Part shown: positions 4,730 through 13,783 of the stretch, piece after piece
Layout: every line of letters starts with the position of its first letter
Numbering within the stretch: the first letter of the stretch is position 1
Assembly (NCBI RefSeq): GCF_010367455.1
Contig: NZ_WRPR01000108.1
Location: forward strand, 1 to 33,476
Source: Candidatus Laterigemmans baculatus
Lineage (GTDB): Bacteria > Planctomycetota > Planctomycetia > Pirellulales > Pirellulaceae
Direction of reading: 5' to 3'
Length of the DNA stretch: 33,476 nt
The notes under the pieces: model-generated
The model's input: the letters and a program-made list of their open reading frames with translations, nothing else
Databases searched by the model: none
What the model was told of the DNA's origin: nothing
Made by a program: the position numbers and the translations under genes

Positions 4730-7700
4730 TCAGTTGGTCTGCTCGGACGGCTGGAGTTTCCGGATCCTGTCCTGTCCAAGCGAGTGGAAGAACCAGTCTT
4801 CACCGCCGGCCCCGGTGAGCTGGTCCGCGGTTTCGTCGTCGAAGACTGTTTCGTCCGTGAGTAGGCGAAGTGGTGTGGCTCCCGTTGGGTGTGGCAGCCC
4901 TGTCCGCAGGCGTGTGACGCGCTCGGAGTAGCTGAGGTCGTTGCGGGTCCACTCCGTGAGCAGTGCAAGGATGGCCGCGTCACTGGAGTCGTAAGCCGTG
5001 CGACCACCGATCAGAAGCGAGTCCGCCGAGGCGGCTGTGAGCCGGTCCTCGCCGAGTCCTCCGATTAGGACCGCGGGGCCTTTGGCACCGTCGAGGGTGT
5101 CGTTGCCTCGTTCGCCGAGGATGCTGACTGGCAGCGTGATGTTCCCGGCGATCGTTGCCCGGTCGTCCCCGTCTCCGAGCCACATTTGGATTGCGACGAT
5201 GGGATCGGCGGCGAAGTCGCGGAAGGGAGCTTCGGCGAAGAAATCGCTGTGCACCCGAACGCCGTGAGGACCCGCCATGTTCAGGTGAACGCGGTCATCG
5301 GCATCCGTTCCGACGATCCGCAGCACTCCATCGGCACTGACGCTGGCGCCGATGATGACGGAGGTGGTTGTGGTCGTCGCTGCGCCGCTATCGTCGTCGA
5401 TGAGGGTGAGGGTGACGGTATAAACGCCTCCCTGGTCGTAGTTGTGGCTTGCGCTTAGTGAGCCGGCACCGGAGAGCTGGCTGACGGCGACCGGCTCCGC
5501 GGGCGTGCCGTCGCCCCACAAGATCGAGGCCGAGTGGGTGTCGAGCGTCCCCGCATCGGTGAACGCCGCCTCGACCGAAACGGTCTCTCCCTCGGCAGCC
5601 CGCGCGTCGAAGGTGGCACTGCTTTCGAAACGCGTGATTTGGGGGGGGAGGTTGTGGACGGTGAGCTCCGTCTCGGCCGTGTCGGTCAAACGCTCGGCGT
5701 CGGTGACGGTAACGGATATCGCATACACGGCCGAGGGGGTTTGGTCGGAGGGGGTGCCGTCATCGAGGTATTGATGCGAGGCGGTGAACGCCTGGGTTTG
5801 CGGGTCGACGTCTGCTTGGCTGGTGGTTCCATCGCCCCAGGTGACCGTAACTGTATGATTCTCGGCGGCATCAGAGTCGGTGTAGCTGCCGTTGAGTCGG
5901 GCGATTCCGTGTTCGTCGATCGCGACTGATTGCAGCGTTAGAGCGTCGGCGTTTAGTTTCGGCGATCGGTTCAGCCGCAGCACGTATTCGCCCTGCGTGC
6001 CTGCGGTGGCAGCGACTCGTACCCGGTAGGTGCCGGCGGTCTGAGCGGTATACACCAGCCGCGCGTTGCGTTGGTCTGGTTCGCTCTGGGAGTCGATCGC
6101 CAGCAGATTTCCGTCGGGATCGAGTAGCTCGAGTCGTGGATTCAATGGGTTGCCGAACTCGAGTGGGCCGCTGCCAGGGGTGAGTGTCGACAAGCTGAAC
6201 TGCTCGCCCTCGCCGACGGTGAAAGCGAACACGTCGGGTGCATCTTCGGCGACATGTCCGAGGACCAAACCAGTCGGATCGAGGTTTTGGAACTCGGTCG
6301 GCTGACCTTCCGTGGTGACCACATGGACGTTGTCGTAGAAGACCGAGTTGGGGTGGATGGTGCTGCCGCCAATAAAGGCGACCGAGCGGATCCCGGGTGC
6401 GGTGACCGAGAGGGTTTCTGCGACGAAGAAGCTGTTATTCGCTCCCGGTAGAATTCCGGTGGCCGATCCAAGGGCCTGTCCCGTACCACCGGGGCCGGAG
6501 TAGGCGATCAACTGAAGGTCATCTTGATCCTGGCCGAAGTCGCCCATGTCGATGCTGACTTGGCTCATCGGCTCACTGAAGTCCATCAGGAAACGGCCCG
6601 GTTCGAGCGTGAAAGCCGAGAACGAATTGCGGTCGAAGTGGGAGGTGTACTCCGGGGGGCCGAACCGCCGGTCCACGTTGAACAACGCTCCGTGTTCGTG
6701 ACGGATCGTGGATTCGATACCGGCCTGTATTGTGCTAAGCGAGGGGATGCCACGCGGCGGTTGGAGGAATTCTTCGAAGTCAAACGTTCTGGTTCGAGAG
6801 CCTGCGCGTTCGCCAATCGTCAGCTCGATCCGGTCAAACTCCGCTTGGCCGGGGCCGGTTTGAGGTTCGGGGATCGTTTCCAAAAAGGCGATTCGCACTC
6901 GTTGGCCTGCAAAGTCACTGAGGTCGACGGCCTGAGTGGTCCAGCCACTGTCGCCGGAGAGGAGGCCGGTTGAGAAGCTGAAGGGCGTTGCGAGGACTTC
7001 ACCGTTGAGTGGGTCTTGCACCTGGACTTGCAGCGTGCGGGGCTGAGTGGCCGACGTGTTGAACTGCCACTGCAGTCGGTGCATCCACTCGAGCGTTGCT
7101 GTTTCTGCCGACGCTGGAATGTGGACATCTTGGAACATCCGGAACTGCATCGGTCCATATCCGTCGAAGCCATTCCAAGCGGCGAAGTTTCCCTCCTGCG
7201 GAGCGGTGCGATCGATCTGCGCGCCGAAACCGCCGGCGCCACCGGTGGTGACCTGCCAGGGTCGGTAGAAGGGGCCCGTGTGCTGTGTGGTCCAGCCCGC
7301 AAAGTCGCCGGTCTCGAAGCTGCCGTTGGTGATCAGATCCGAAAATACTAGCGGCCCGGCGGTATCGAGTTCGAAGGTGGCACCGCGGGTGACGACCAGG
7401 GAATAGTCGACCGCTCCGGTGCTGGCCGTAGCGCGAGCGACTCTCGCATGGTAGGTTCCGTCATTGGGAGCCGCGAAATTCTCGATTACCGAGCGCCCGC
7501 TGCTCAAACTGCTGCCGCCGCTGGCGAGCACAGTCCCAGCAGCGTCAACCACCTCGATTCTAACGCTGTTATCCAGCGGGTTCGCCGCGGAGCTCATCGT
7601 CTCCACGACCAGCGTCGCCTGTTGTCCGGCCTGCAACTGAAAAGCGTAGGTATCCGCGTCGTCGAGGACGGCGGGCGGAGGGGCTTCGGCCCCGTCAGCA

Positions 7701-10162
7701 CCTAGCGCTTCGATCGACATGTGCGATGGCATGGGCATCGATTGCTGCAACGTGAGCGTTGGCAGATCGTAGATGAGAATCTGGTCGGGGAAACGATTTG
7801 AGGCGTAGAGTTCATCTCCAATGATGCCCAGCCCCTCGACGAAGCTGCTGTTCGGAAGCACGCCTAAGAAAGTCGGGCTGCCGATGATTGCATCCAAGCG
7901 GAAGAGCTGATTGGAATAGGTACCGTAAAGTTCGGTTTCGGACGCTGCGAGACCTTCAATTGCTGGGCTGGAAAACGATCGAGTGACCGCACCGGTTGCG
8001 TAGTCGAGTACCGTGATCTGTCGTGTCAGATCGCTGAGTATGAAGATCTCTTCATTGAGGAACGCCAGCCCGCTGATCTCAATCGACGGCGTGGGGATGA
8101 CGCGGAGTACTTCTCCCGTATCAGGATCCATTTCGAGGATGGGTTGGGTTCCGCGGCCGCCAATCAGTAGCGAAGTGGGAGTGGTCGCCATGCCAAAGTC
8201 GATTCCGATGGATTCAAGCAGCGGCGAGGAGAACTGATTGAGTTGGGCTCCCGTGGCGCGGTCGATTTCCAGAATCTGCCTCGAGGCGTAATCGAAGGCG
8301 TATAGTCGCCCGAGCCCCCCGGGGACGACTGCCGGTGCATTCAGGCTCCCACGCACAGCCCCGCGGTCCGCTCCACGAGCGATGGGAATGAAGCTTGATT
8401 CGAGGTTCTCGGCCGTGGCTGCGGCGTCGTTGTTGGACGCGGTGTGGTCGCCGGACGATGGATCGATGGGGCCTCCTCGACCTTCCGATTCCAAGGCGGC
8501 CCCCAAGACCAACCCCACCCGGTAATTTCCGCCACTCGACCCAGCGGCGTCGCTCACAACGATCTGATACGTCCCGCTGAGGCCCGCCGGCACCGTCTGT
8601 AGTAACGCGTCTCCGCCGCTTGCGGATGCTGCGACGGAGGCAATTTTGTCGCCATTCGGGTCGTAGATTTCAAGCTGCGGGCGGAGCCCTCCGCCAGCCT
8701 CAGCGATGAGGCTAATTGTCTGCCCGGCATTGATCCCAATCGTGAATGTATCTTGGTCGAGGGGCGTTTGAATCCGCCCTTCGACAGCCGAGTCATAGAT
8801 CAGCGAACCGAGCGGTGAGACGGCCTGCAGTGGCGTCGGAAAATCTCCGTCTTCCGAATCGCCGAACATTTCAAAGACCGCTTCGACGGCCGCATAGGCA
8901 TCGATCCTCAGGTAATCGAGCGCCGTGTTGAGGACATTGTCGTGTTCGTCATCCCCGTCGTGGATTACCGTGGCTGTCGAACGGATGATGTCGACGACGT
9001 GATGAGGGTCGAGCAGTTCGCCGCCGAACTCGAGCGCTGCATCCTGCAGTAGTGCGACCAGGCCCGCCACGTGCGGGCTGGCCATGCTCGTTCCAGACGA
9101 GATGCCGAAGCCTCCGGTGGGAAGGGTGGAGACGATCGAAGCGCCGGGCGCCATTAGTTGGTTGGGATTGCTGGCATCACGCTGGCTGAAGCTGACGATG
9201 CGGTCCACATCGGTGCTGTAATCGATCGCTCCGCTGGCCCAGTTCCAGCTTCGGCCGGTATTCGCCGCCCAAACCGCACCGACGCCGATCGTACTGTTGA
9301 CTCCCGGGTAAGCCTGGCCCGGAGTAGGATCGACGTGTGCATAGTTATTTCCCGAGGCTGAGACGACCGTGATCCCCATCGACTCGAGCTGTGCGATCTC
9401 ATCATCGATTCTCCCGGTCGTTCCGGTCTGATGATTTCCGCCGTTGCCGATCGAGATATTGACGACTTGGATATTGTTTGCCTCTGCATTGTCGATCACC
9501 CACTGCAATCCCCGCTCGATTACGGTAAAGGGAGTGGGTCCCCCGGTGTCGGAAAAGACTTTGACGCCATACAGGTTTACTCCTGGCGCAACGCCGGTGT
9601 ACGTTCCGTGAGTGGAGCCGATAATGCCGGCCACATGCGTTCCATGACCCGTAAAGTCGTTGGGGTTGGGGTCGAGGTGGTATAAGTCATGTCCGCCGGC
9701 AAAGTTGAGGTAGGGATGGTCGATGTCGATCCCCGAATCGACGACGGCGACCCCGATCGGAGTACCGGATCCGGTCCCGTCGCCGGTGATTCCTGCGAAC
9801 CGCGGATCATTGCGGAGGACGTCCAGGTTCAGCAGCAAATTGCTCGTTGCCAGTTGCATGTCCGCAAACGAATCCTCGCTGATTGGCACCGGCGAGTCGT
9901 ACGGCCCGATGTGGGCGAGATCGCTTTCGACGATATCAAATGGACGTGTCTCTTCGACTGGACCAACCACGACGGCTGGAGTTTCCTCCGCGGCCGTGGC
10001 TGGAGCTTCCACCGTCGGCCAGGGCTCACTCCCGTCCAGGCCGCTGACGACCGCCAGCAGGCGTCGATCTTCGAGTCGCTCGAAGCCGAGCCACAGCGCG
10101 AGGCGCGAGCGGTTGTGTCGGAACCGAAGGCGTGAACGGACAGCTCTCTGAGAAACTCGCAT
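4730..10162 (-). CDS. Giant secreted subtilisin-like protease, multidomain
   Basis: This 1810-residue S8 (subtilase) peptidase has its catalytic triad at Asp142 (VAVVDSGIDIDHP), His173 (GHGTHVAG) and Ser359 (SGTSMASPHVAG), with the oxyanion Asn near 272. The N-terminus carries FERLEDRRLLA (about 27-37), a planctomycete motif in large exported proteins; no ordinary signal peptide is visible. After the protease come a pre-peptidase C-terminal (PPC) domain (about 460-555), a propeller-like 'YAFDYASRQILEIDRATG' region (about 605-820), a second PPC-like domain (about 830-925), two jelly-roll or lectin-like regions (about 940-1115 and 1120-1285), another PPC-like domain (about 1290-1400), two PKD domains with WGDGT (about 1405-1500 and 1505-1605) and a calcium-binding repeat tail (GERGNDTLDGAKG, LIGGLGEDRL) ending in the planctomycete 'DSSDAAILALLTEW...GGEDWFF' module. 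The start at 10162 has AGGAGAG upstream; the frame's earlier ATG at 10297 adds residues with no role. It probably degrades extracellular or surface polymers. Confidence 0.9.
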   Translation of the reverse strand: MRVSQRAVRSRLRFRHNRSRLALWLGFERLEDRRLLAVVSGLDGSEPWPTVEAPATAAEETPAVVVGPVEETRPFDIVESDLAHIGPYDSPVPISEDSFADMQLATSNLLLNLDVLRNDPRFAGITGDGTGSGTPIGVAVVDSGIDIDHPYLNFAGGHDLYHLDPNPNDFTGHGTHVAGIIGSTHGTYTGVAPGVNLYGVKVFSDTGGPTPFTVIERGLQWVIDNAEANNIQVVNISIGNGGNHQTGTTGRIDDEIAQLESMGITVVSASGNNYAHVDPTPGQAYPGVNSTIGVGAVWAANTGRSWNWASGAIDYSTDVDRIVSFSQRDASNPNQLMAPGASIVSTLPTGGFGISSGTSMASPHVAGLVALLQDAALEFGGELLDPHHVVDIIRSTATVIHDGDDEHDNVLNTALDYLRIDAYAAVEAVFEMFGDSEDGDFPTPLQAVSPLGSLIYDSAVEGRIQTPLDQDTFTIGINAGQTISLIAEAGGGLRPQLEIYDPNGDKIASVAASASGGDALLQTVPAGLSGTYQIVVSDAAGSSGGNYRVGLVLGAALESEGRGGPIDPSSGDHTASNNDAAATAENLESSFIPIARGADRGAVRGSLNAPAVVPGGLGRLYAFDYASRQILEIDRATGAQLNQFSSPLLESIGIDFGMATTPTSLLIGGRGTQPILEMDPDTGEVLRVIPTPSIEISGLAFLNEEIFILSDLTRQITVLDYATGAVTRSFSSPAIEGLAASETELYGTYSNQLFRLDAIIGSPTFLGVLPNSSFVEGLGIIGDELYASNRFPDQILIYDLPTLTLQQSMPMPSHMSIEALGADGAEAPPPAVLDDADTYAFQLQAGQQATLVVETMSSAANPLDNSVRIEVVDAAGTVLASGGSSLSSGRSVIENFAAPNDGTYHARVARATASTGAVDYSLVVTRGATFELDTAGPLVFSDLITNGSFETGDFAGWTTQHTGPFYRPWQVTTGGAGGFGAQIDRTAPQEGNFAAWNGFDGYGPMQFRMFQDVHIPASAETATLEWMHRLQWQFNTSATQPRTLQVQVQDPLNGEVLATPFSFSTGLLSGDSGWTTQAVDLSDFAGQRVRIAFLETIPEPQTGPGQAEFDRIELTIGERAGSRTRTFDFEEFLQPPRGIPSLSTIQAGIESTIRHEHGALFNVDRRFGPPEYTSHFDRNSFSAFTLEPGRFLMDFSEPMSQVSIDMGDFGQDQDDLQLIAYSGPGGTGQALGSATGILPGANNSFFVAETLSVTAPGIRSVAFIGGSTIHPNSVFYDNVHVVTTEGQPTEFQNLDPTGLVLGHVAEDAPDVFAFTVGEGEQFSLSTLTPGSGPLEFGNPLNPRLELLDPDGNLLAIDSQSEPDQRNARLVYTAQTAGTYRVRVAATAGTQGEYVLRLNRSPKLNADALTLQSVAIDEHGIARLNGSYTDSDAAENHTVTVTWGDGTTSQADVDPQTQAFTASHQYLDDGTPSDQTPSAVYAISVTVTDAERLTDTAETELTVHNLPPQITRFESSATFDARAAEGETVSVEAAFTDAGTLDTHSASILWGDGTPAEPVAVSQLSGAGSLSASHNYDQGGVYTVTLTLIDDDSGAATTTTTSVIIGASVSADGVLRIVGTDADDRVHLNMAGPHGVRVHSDFFAEAPFRDFAADPIVAIQMWLGDGDDRATIAGNITLPVSILGERGNDTLDGAKGPAVLIGGLGEDRLTAASADSLLIGGRTAYDSSDAAILALLTEWTRNDLSYSERVTRLRTGLPHPTGATPLRLLTDETVFDDETADQLTGAGGEDWFFHSLGQDRIRKLQPSEQTN

Positions 10163-10387
10163 CGGAAGCTCTCCTTGCTGGGTGCCGCTAGCGGAACGCG
10201 AATGGGATAAGAAAAAGACCGCACGGCCCTCGTTGGGGGTGCGGGATTTCCTAGAGTGGCATAAAGTGTAGGGTTCCGGGAACCGCACTCCAAGCAAATT
10301 TTTCGGCCCCCCTTGGAGTTACGTGAGTTGCGGCATGTATGTCGCGAAGTTGTAGTCGTCAGTTGGAAGCATGTGCTGGAGTGGCAA
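10163..10387. promoter_or_regulatory. Divergent intergenic region with palindromes
   Basis: This gap separates the protease (minus) from the reductase (plus), so both promoters should lie here. GGTTCC-G-GGAACC (10272-10284) is a perfect 13-nt palindrome and a candidate operator. ACTCCAAG (10287-10294) and CTTGGAGT (10312-10319) form an 8-bp inverted repeat just beside it. I cannot place -35/-10 boxes with confidence. Confidence 0.25.
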
Positions 10388-10960
10388 GTGACTTTGACTC
10401 AGTACTTTACAGCCACGAGTCTCGATGGGTTTATTGCCACAGAGGATGACTCGCTGGAGTGGCTCTTTCCCCTCGGAGACGTCAGCGACTCAAGCTATCC
10501 CACGTTCATTGCTGAAGTGGGTGCGTTGGCCATGGGGTCGGCAACGTATGAGTGGATGCTCCGCAACTCGGATCAAGTTGCTGCGGAGACGGGATCGCCC
10601 TGGCCCTATCGGCAGCCAGTGTGGGTATTTTCCCGGCGCACGTTACCTACGATCGATGGTGCCGACGTGCGGTTTGTTCGGGGTGACGTGGGGCGAGTTC
10701 ATGAGCAGATGCGTGCGGAAGTGGGAGCGAAGAATATTTGGGTCGTCGGAGGGGGCGATTTGGCGGGGCAGTTTTATGATGCCGGGCTGTTGGACGAGCT
10801 GATTATCCAGATCGGCTCAGCTACGTTGGGCAAGGGAAAGCCGCTCTTTCCACGCAGAGTGCTGAGCCCCTGTTTGCGACTGGTTTCGGTGCGGCAGATG
10901 GGCAGCGGCATGGTGGAGTTGCGCTACGAAGTCTGCAGGGTCACAGCAGACGGCGCCTAA
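10388..10960 (+). CDS. Dihydrofolate reductase family protein
   Basis: This 190-residue protein has the DHFR/RibD C-terminal fold: the N-terminal strand and loop TQYFTATSLDGFIATEDDSL, then GALAMGSATYEWML (NADPH-side helix, about 45-58), PVWVFSRRTLP, and IWVVGGGDLAGQFYDAGLLD (about 118-137), where the family has the 'GG..L...LL..GL.DE' nucleotide-binding turn. Members of this 'YyaP/YwjB-like' group are NADPH-dependent reductases of unknown physiological substrate; a true folate role is not implied. The GTG at 10388 is preferred because GGAG lies at 10378-10381 and the protein then starts at the conserved strand. An ATG at 10313 in the same frame lacks a binding site. The gene stands alone. Confidence 0.85.
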   Translation: MTLTQYFTATSLDGFIATEDDSLEWLFPLGDVSDSSYPTFIAEVGALAMGSATYEWMLRNSDQVAAETGSPWPYRQPVWVFSRRTLPTIDGADVRFVRGDVGRVHEQMRAEVGAKNIWVVGGGDLAGQFYDAGLLDELIIQIGSATLGKGKPLFPRRVLSPCLRLVSVRQMGSGMVELRYEVCRVTADGA

Positions 10961-11119
10961 CGAGCGCCTGACGTTTACTTGCGGAACATGGGGTCGCGGG
11001 GAAGGCGAGCTGCGATTCGGTGGAGGGCTGCATTGGAGAAGGGCCTTCGGGAAAGGGGGCGACGAGCGATGGCGCGGGCCGGGAGGTTGGCTTTTGCGTT
11101 ACGAGTTTGCCGCAGGAAT

Positions 11120-11278
11120 GCAGCTTTCGTGGCGAGAGGTGATTGTGGGGTGCGCTACTTTCGTGGCGAAAGGTGATTGTGGTGGTGCGCTACTTTCGCG
11201 GAGCGAAAGGCGACTATGCGGAGCGAAAGGCGACTATGCGGAGCGAAAGGCGACTATGCGGAGCTGAAGGGGATTAAG
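11120..11278 (+). repeat. Clustered hairpin repeats (CTTTCGC-GGA-GCGAAAG)
   Basis: The gap between the reductase and the antiporter (10961-11273) contains no convincing gene, only Arg-rich frames. It holds diverged units at about 11120-11148 and 11152-11182, a full unit at 11187-11218 whose core CTTTCGCGGAGCGAAAG is a 7-bp hairpin with a 3-nt loop, two further exact copies of the 20-mer CGGAGCGAAAGGCGACTATG (first at 11199-11218, then 11219-11238 and 11239-11258), and a diverged copy at 11259-11278 that reaches the antiporter stop codon. The full 32-nt unit recurs exactly at 14738-14769. Confidence 0.75.
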
Positions 11279-12353
11279 GGGTGGTGCGGAGGTTGCGGGC
11301 GACGCCGATGATCAGGGTCAGCACGGTCAATGGGATCACGAACACGACCATCACGGTGGCGAAGCCTCGTTCGATCGTCGCCTGTGTCGCCGCCAAGATG
11401 AGAAAGAACGTGTAAGCGAAATAATAAGCCAGCAGCAGAGCGCCTTCCCATCGCGAGAGCAGGTGTCCGGTGAAGAAGATCGGGAGGCAGGCGACGGCAA
11501 CGGCGATCATCACTGGGATATCGAGTCGCAGGGCGGCGGCGGAGACGCCAATCCCCTCGGCCGCAGCGGTCGCGGAGATCCCCAGGACGCCCATGATGTT
11601 AAACAGGTTGCTGCCCACGACGTTGCCCACGGCGATGTCGCGCTGGCCGCGGAGGGCGGCCAGCACCGACGTAGCGACCTCGGGGAGTGAGGTTCCCGCG
11701 GCGACGAGCGTCAGCCCGATCACCAGTTCCGAGACGCCCAGCCGGCGGGCGATCTCGACGGCGGAGTCGGAGAACAGCCGCGAGCCGAGCACGAGCAGTG
11801 TGAGTCCGGCGAGGAGGAGCAGGATCTGCAGCACGATCGGCCCGGCTCCATGCACCGGTTTGCCTTCGATCGCTTCGAGCACCTCGAGTTCAGCGTTGTT
11901 TGACCGCTCTTCTCGGCGACTTTTGATGACCGCCCAGGTCGTGTAGACGAGCAAGGCGACGAACAGCAGAATTCCGTCCCCGCGACCGATGCGGCCGTCG
12001 AGCGCGAGCAGTCCGAGCAGCCCGGAGAGGAGCACCATCAAGGGCACTTCGAATCGCACTAATTGCCGCGACACGACCAGCGGCGTGATTAGCGCGGAGA
12101 GCCCCAGGATGAACAGGACGTTGAAGATGTTGCTGCCGAGGACGTTGCCCAGCGCGATGTCGCTCTGGCCGCGGAGAGTCGATTGCAGGCTGACGACCAG
12201 TTCCGGAGCACTGGTCCCAAAGGCAACGACCGTCAGACCGACGACTAGGGGTGAGATTTTGGCGGACAGCGCCAGCGAGGCTGCTCCTCGGACCAAGACT
12301 TCGGCACCGATGGTCAGAATGACGATCCCTACCAAGAGCAAGAGGATGGACAC
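11274..12353 (-). CDS. Calcium/sodium antiporter, CaCA family (YrbG-like)
   Basis: This 359-residue membrane protein has the two inverted alpha-repeats of the Ca2+:cation antiporter superfamily. The first is VVGLTVVAFGTSAPELVVSL (about 37-56) with GNVLGSNIFNVLFILG; the second is VIGLTLVAAGTSLPEVATSV (about 211-230) with GNVVGSNLFNIMGVLG. The acidic residues of the two 'GTSxPE' motifs bind the ions. About ten hydrophobic segments are visible, and the central loop (RREERSNNAELEVLEAIEGK) is cytoplasmic in the family. It would exchange calcium for sodium across the inner membrane. It starts at GTG 12353 (SILLLLVG) with only a weak binding site and lies about 140 nt downstream of the TIM-barrel gene on the same strand. 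Confidence 0.93.
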   Translation of the reverse strand: MSILLLLVGIVILTIGAEVLVRGAASLALSAKISPLVVGLTVVAFGTSAPELVVSLQSTLRGQSDIALGNVLGSNIFNVLFILGLSALITPLVVSRQLVRFEVPLMVLLSGLLGLLALDGRIGRGDGILLFVALLVYTTWAVIKSRREERSNNAELEVLEAIEGKPVHGAGPIVLQILLLLAGLTLLVLGSRLFSDSAVEIARRLGVSELVIGLTLVAAGTSLPEVATSVLAALRGQRDIAVGNVVGSNLFNIMGVLGISATAAAEGIGVSAAALRLDIPVMIAVAVACLPIFFTGHLLSRWEGALLLAYYFAYTFFLILAATQATIERGFATVMVVFVIPLTVLTLIIGVARNLRTTP

Positions 12354-12496
12354 GATTGTGCTGCCAGACCCGCGGTGTGTATGAGATTTGTGAAGTTTAT
12401 CTAATAGTCTCGCCCTCCCCGCTCGTCCCTCGTGACCCTTCCGGGGGGAGAGTGACGATAGATTCTCTCGGTTTTAGGGAGGACCGGAGCCTGATT

Positions 12497-13435
12497 CTAC
12501 TGGTGGGACTGTTCCAGGTAGTGGCGGGCGCGGTTGATTTCGGCGGTCACCGCGGCAGTCGAGTCGAGGATCGGGACGCCGCGGGGCGTGGGGTGCATGA
12601 AGATTTCGGTGCGGCCGGTGTAGCCAATCTCTTCCAAGGCCGCCAGTAAAGGCTCGAAGTCGAGCGGACCGCGGCCGGGCATCTGCAGCAGTTCCTCCGC
12701 TTTGGGCATCGGGCGGTGGCAGCCGTTGCCGTGCTGCCATGCCTGGAAGTGGACCAGACGCGGGCCGAGTTGTCGGATCAGCCGTGCGATCTGTTCGGGA
12801 TCCTGCGGAAGGTGGTAGGGAGCCAGAGCGATCCCGAGGTGGGGCGAGTCGATCGCGTCGAGCAGCATCCGCTGGGAGTCGGCCGACTGGATCAGCGAGT
12901 TGCCGTGATTCTCCACTCCGAGGATGACTCCGATCCGCTCAGCCGCCGCCACGTGCGGCCGCAGCTTTTCGGCGAAGTCGCGGACGGCCGACTTCAGCGC
13001 GTCGCCGCTGAGTTTGGTCGGTCCGCCCGAGTTGCAGATGACCATGTCGCCGCCGAGCCGCCGCACGACCTGCATCTCCGGCTGCATCTGGAAGATGCCT
13101 TGGCGGAAGCAGGTGAAGCTGCCCAGTTGGACGTCGTGCTCGGCCAGCAGCGCGGCGAAAGCCTCTTCTCCCATCGCGTCGATCTGCTCGCGCTGGCTGC
13201 CATGCGGGCGATCCCAGATCTCGAGAAAGCGGGCCCCGGTTTTTGGGACTTCCGGAACAATCTCCGCCAAGGGAGCCGTGCCGTACATGCAGGAGGCGAC
13301 GATGTAGTGAAGCGCGAACGGCTCAGCTGCCGACTGGGGCTGGTCCGGCTTTTCCTGTGCGGAAGCGTTCCGCGGGAGGGCGGCGGCCGCGGCGGCGAGC
13401 ATCGCGGCGGAGGTGAAGCGGCGGCGAGTGATCAT
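12497..13435 (-). CDS. Tat-exported sugar phosphate isomerase/epimerase-like TIM barrel
   Basis: This 312-residue protein begins with a twin-arginine signal, MITRRRFTSAAMLAAAAAAL, with a likely cleavage after NASAQ. The rest is an AP-endonuclease-2/xylose-isomerase-like barrel: YIVASCMYG, FLEIWDRPHGS, VQLGSFTCF, MVICNSGGPT, GVILGVENHGN (about 168-178, a metal-binding Glu), GIALAPYHL, LVHFQAWQHGNG and YTGRTEIFMHPTP (metal-ligand Glu near the C-terminus). Planctomycetes have many Tat-exported members of this family, probably acting on sugars or sugar acids released by secreted hydrolases; the substrate is not predictable. It has no close co-directional partner apart from the antiporter 140 nt downstream. 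Confidence 0.9.
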   Translation of the reverse strand: MITRRRFTSAAMLAAAAAALPRNASAQEKPDQPQSAAEPFALHYIVASCMYGTAPLAEIVPEVPKTGARFLEIWDRPHGSQREQIDAMGEEAFAALLAEHDVQLGSFTCFRQGIFQMQPEMQVVRRLGGDMVICNSGGPTKLSGDALKSAVRDFAEKLRPHVAAAERIGVILGVENHGNSLIQSADSQRMLLDAIDSPHLGIALAPYHLPQDPEQIARLIRQLGPRLVHFQAWQHGNGCHRPMPKAEELLQMPGRGPLDFEPLLAALEEIGYTGRTEIFMHPTPRGVPILDSTAAVTAEINRARHYLEQSHQ

Positions 13436-13783
13436 GCGCGGTGTTCCTTCGGGAGTCGACAGAAGAGTTCGGCAGGCGGGGATCCGCCGGGGCGGCCATC
13501 CGAGAGGAAAGCGAACGGCAAGGCATCCTCGTAGGGCAGGCTTTATCGAAGGGCTTCGCAGGCCCTCCCCGGGCCTAAGAGCCCGACCCTCCCGGTGGGA
13601 GGGTGTCTGGTGTTGGGTGCCCCGGGCGGGGATATCTTGTGTTGGGTGCCGCCGGGCGGGGGTGGGTTGGTTTGGCTGTGCCCTCGCCGGTTGTTGTTGC
13701 TCGGCTTAGGATACAGCGGTCTTCTGCGGTCGTTTGCCCACAGCCTCTCTATTGCTCGCGTTAGCGTTTGCATTTGAAGTCTT
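13436..13783. other. Divergent intergenic region before purQ
   Basis: I see no gene in this 348-bp gap between the TIM-barrel gene (minus) and purQ (plus). It contains a perfect hairpin ACCCTCCC-GGT-GGGAGGGT (13586-13604), a GGCCC/GGGCC hairpin (13561-13575), and two G-rich direct repeats built on GTGTTGGGTGCC followed by CGGGCGGGG (about 13610-13631 and 13639-13662). The promoters of both genes should be here. The repeats may be extragenic palindromes. Confidence 0.4.

Noticed and set aside
10979-11176. A 65-codon open frame between the reductase and the antiporter
   Set aside because: It is Arg-rich, has no binding site or family pattern, and overlaps the hairpin repeat cluster.
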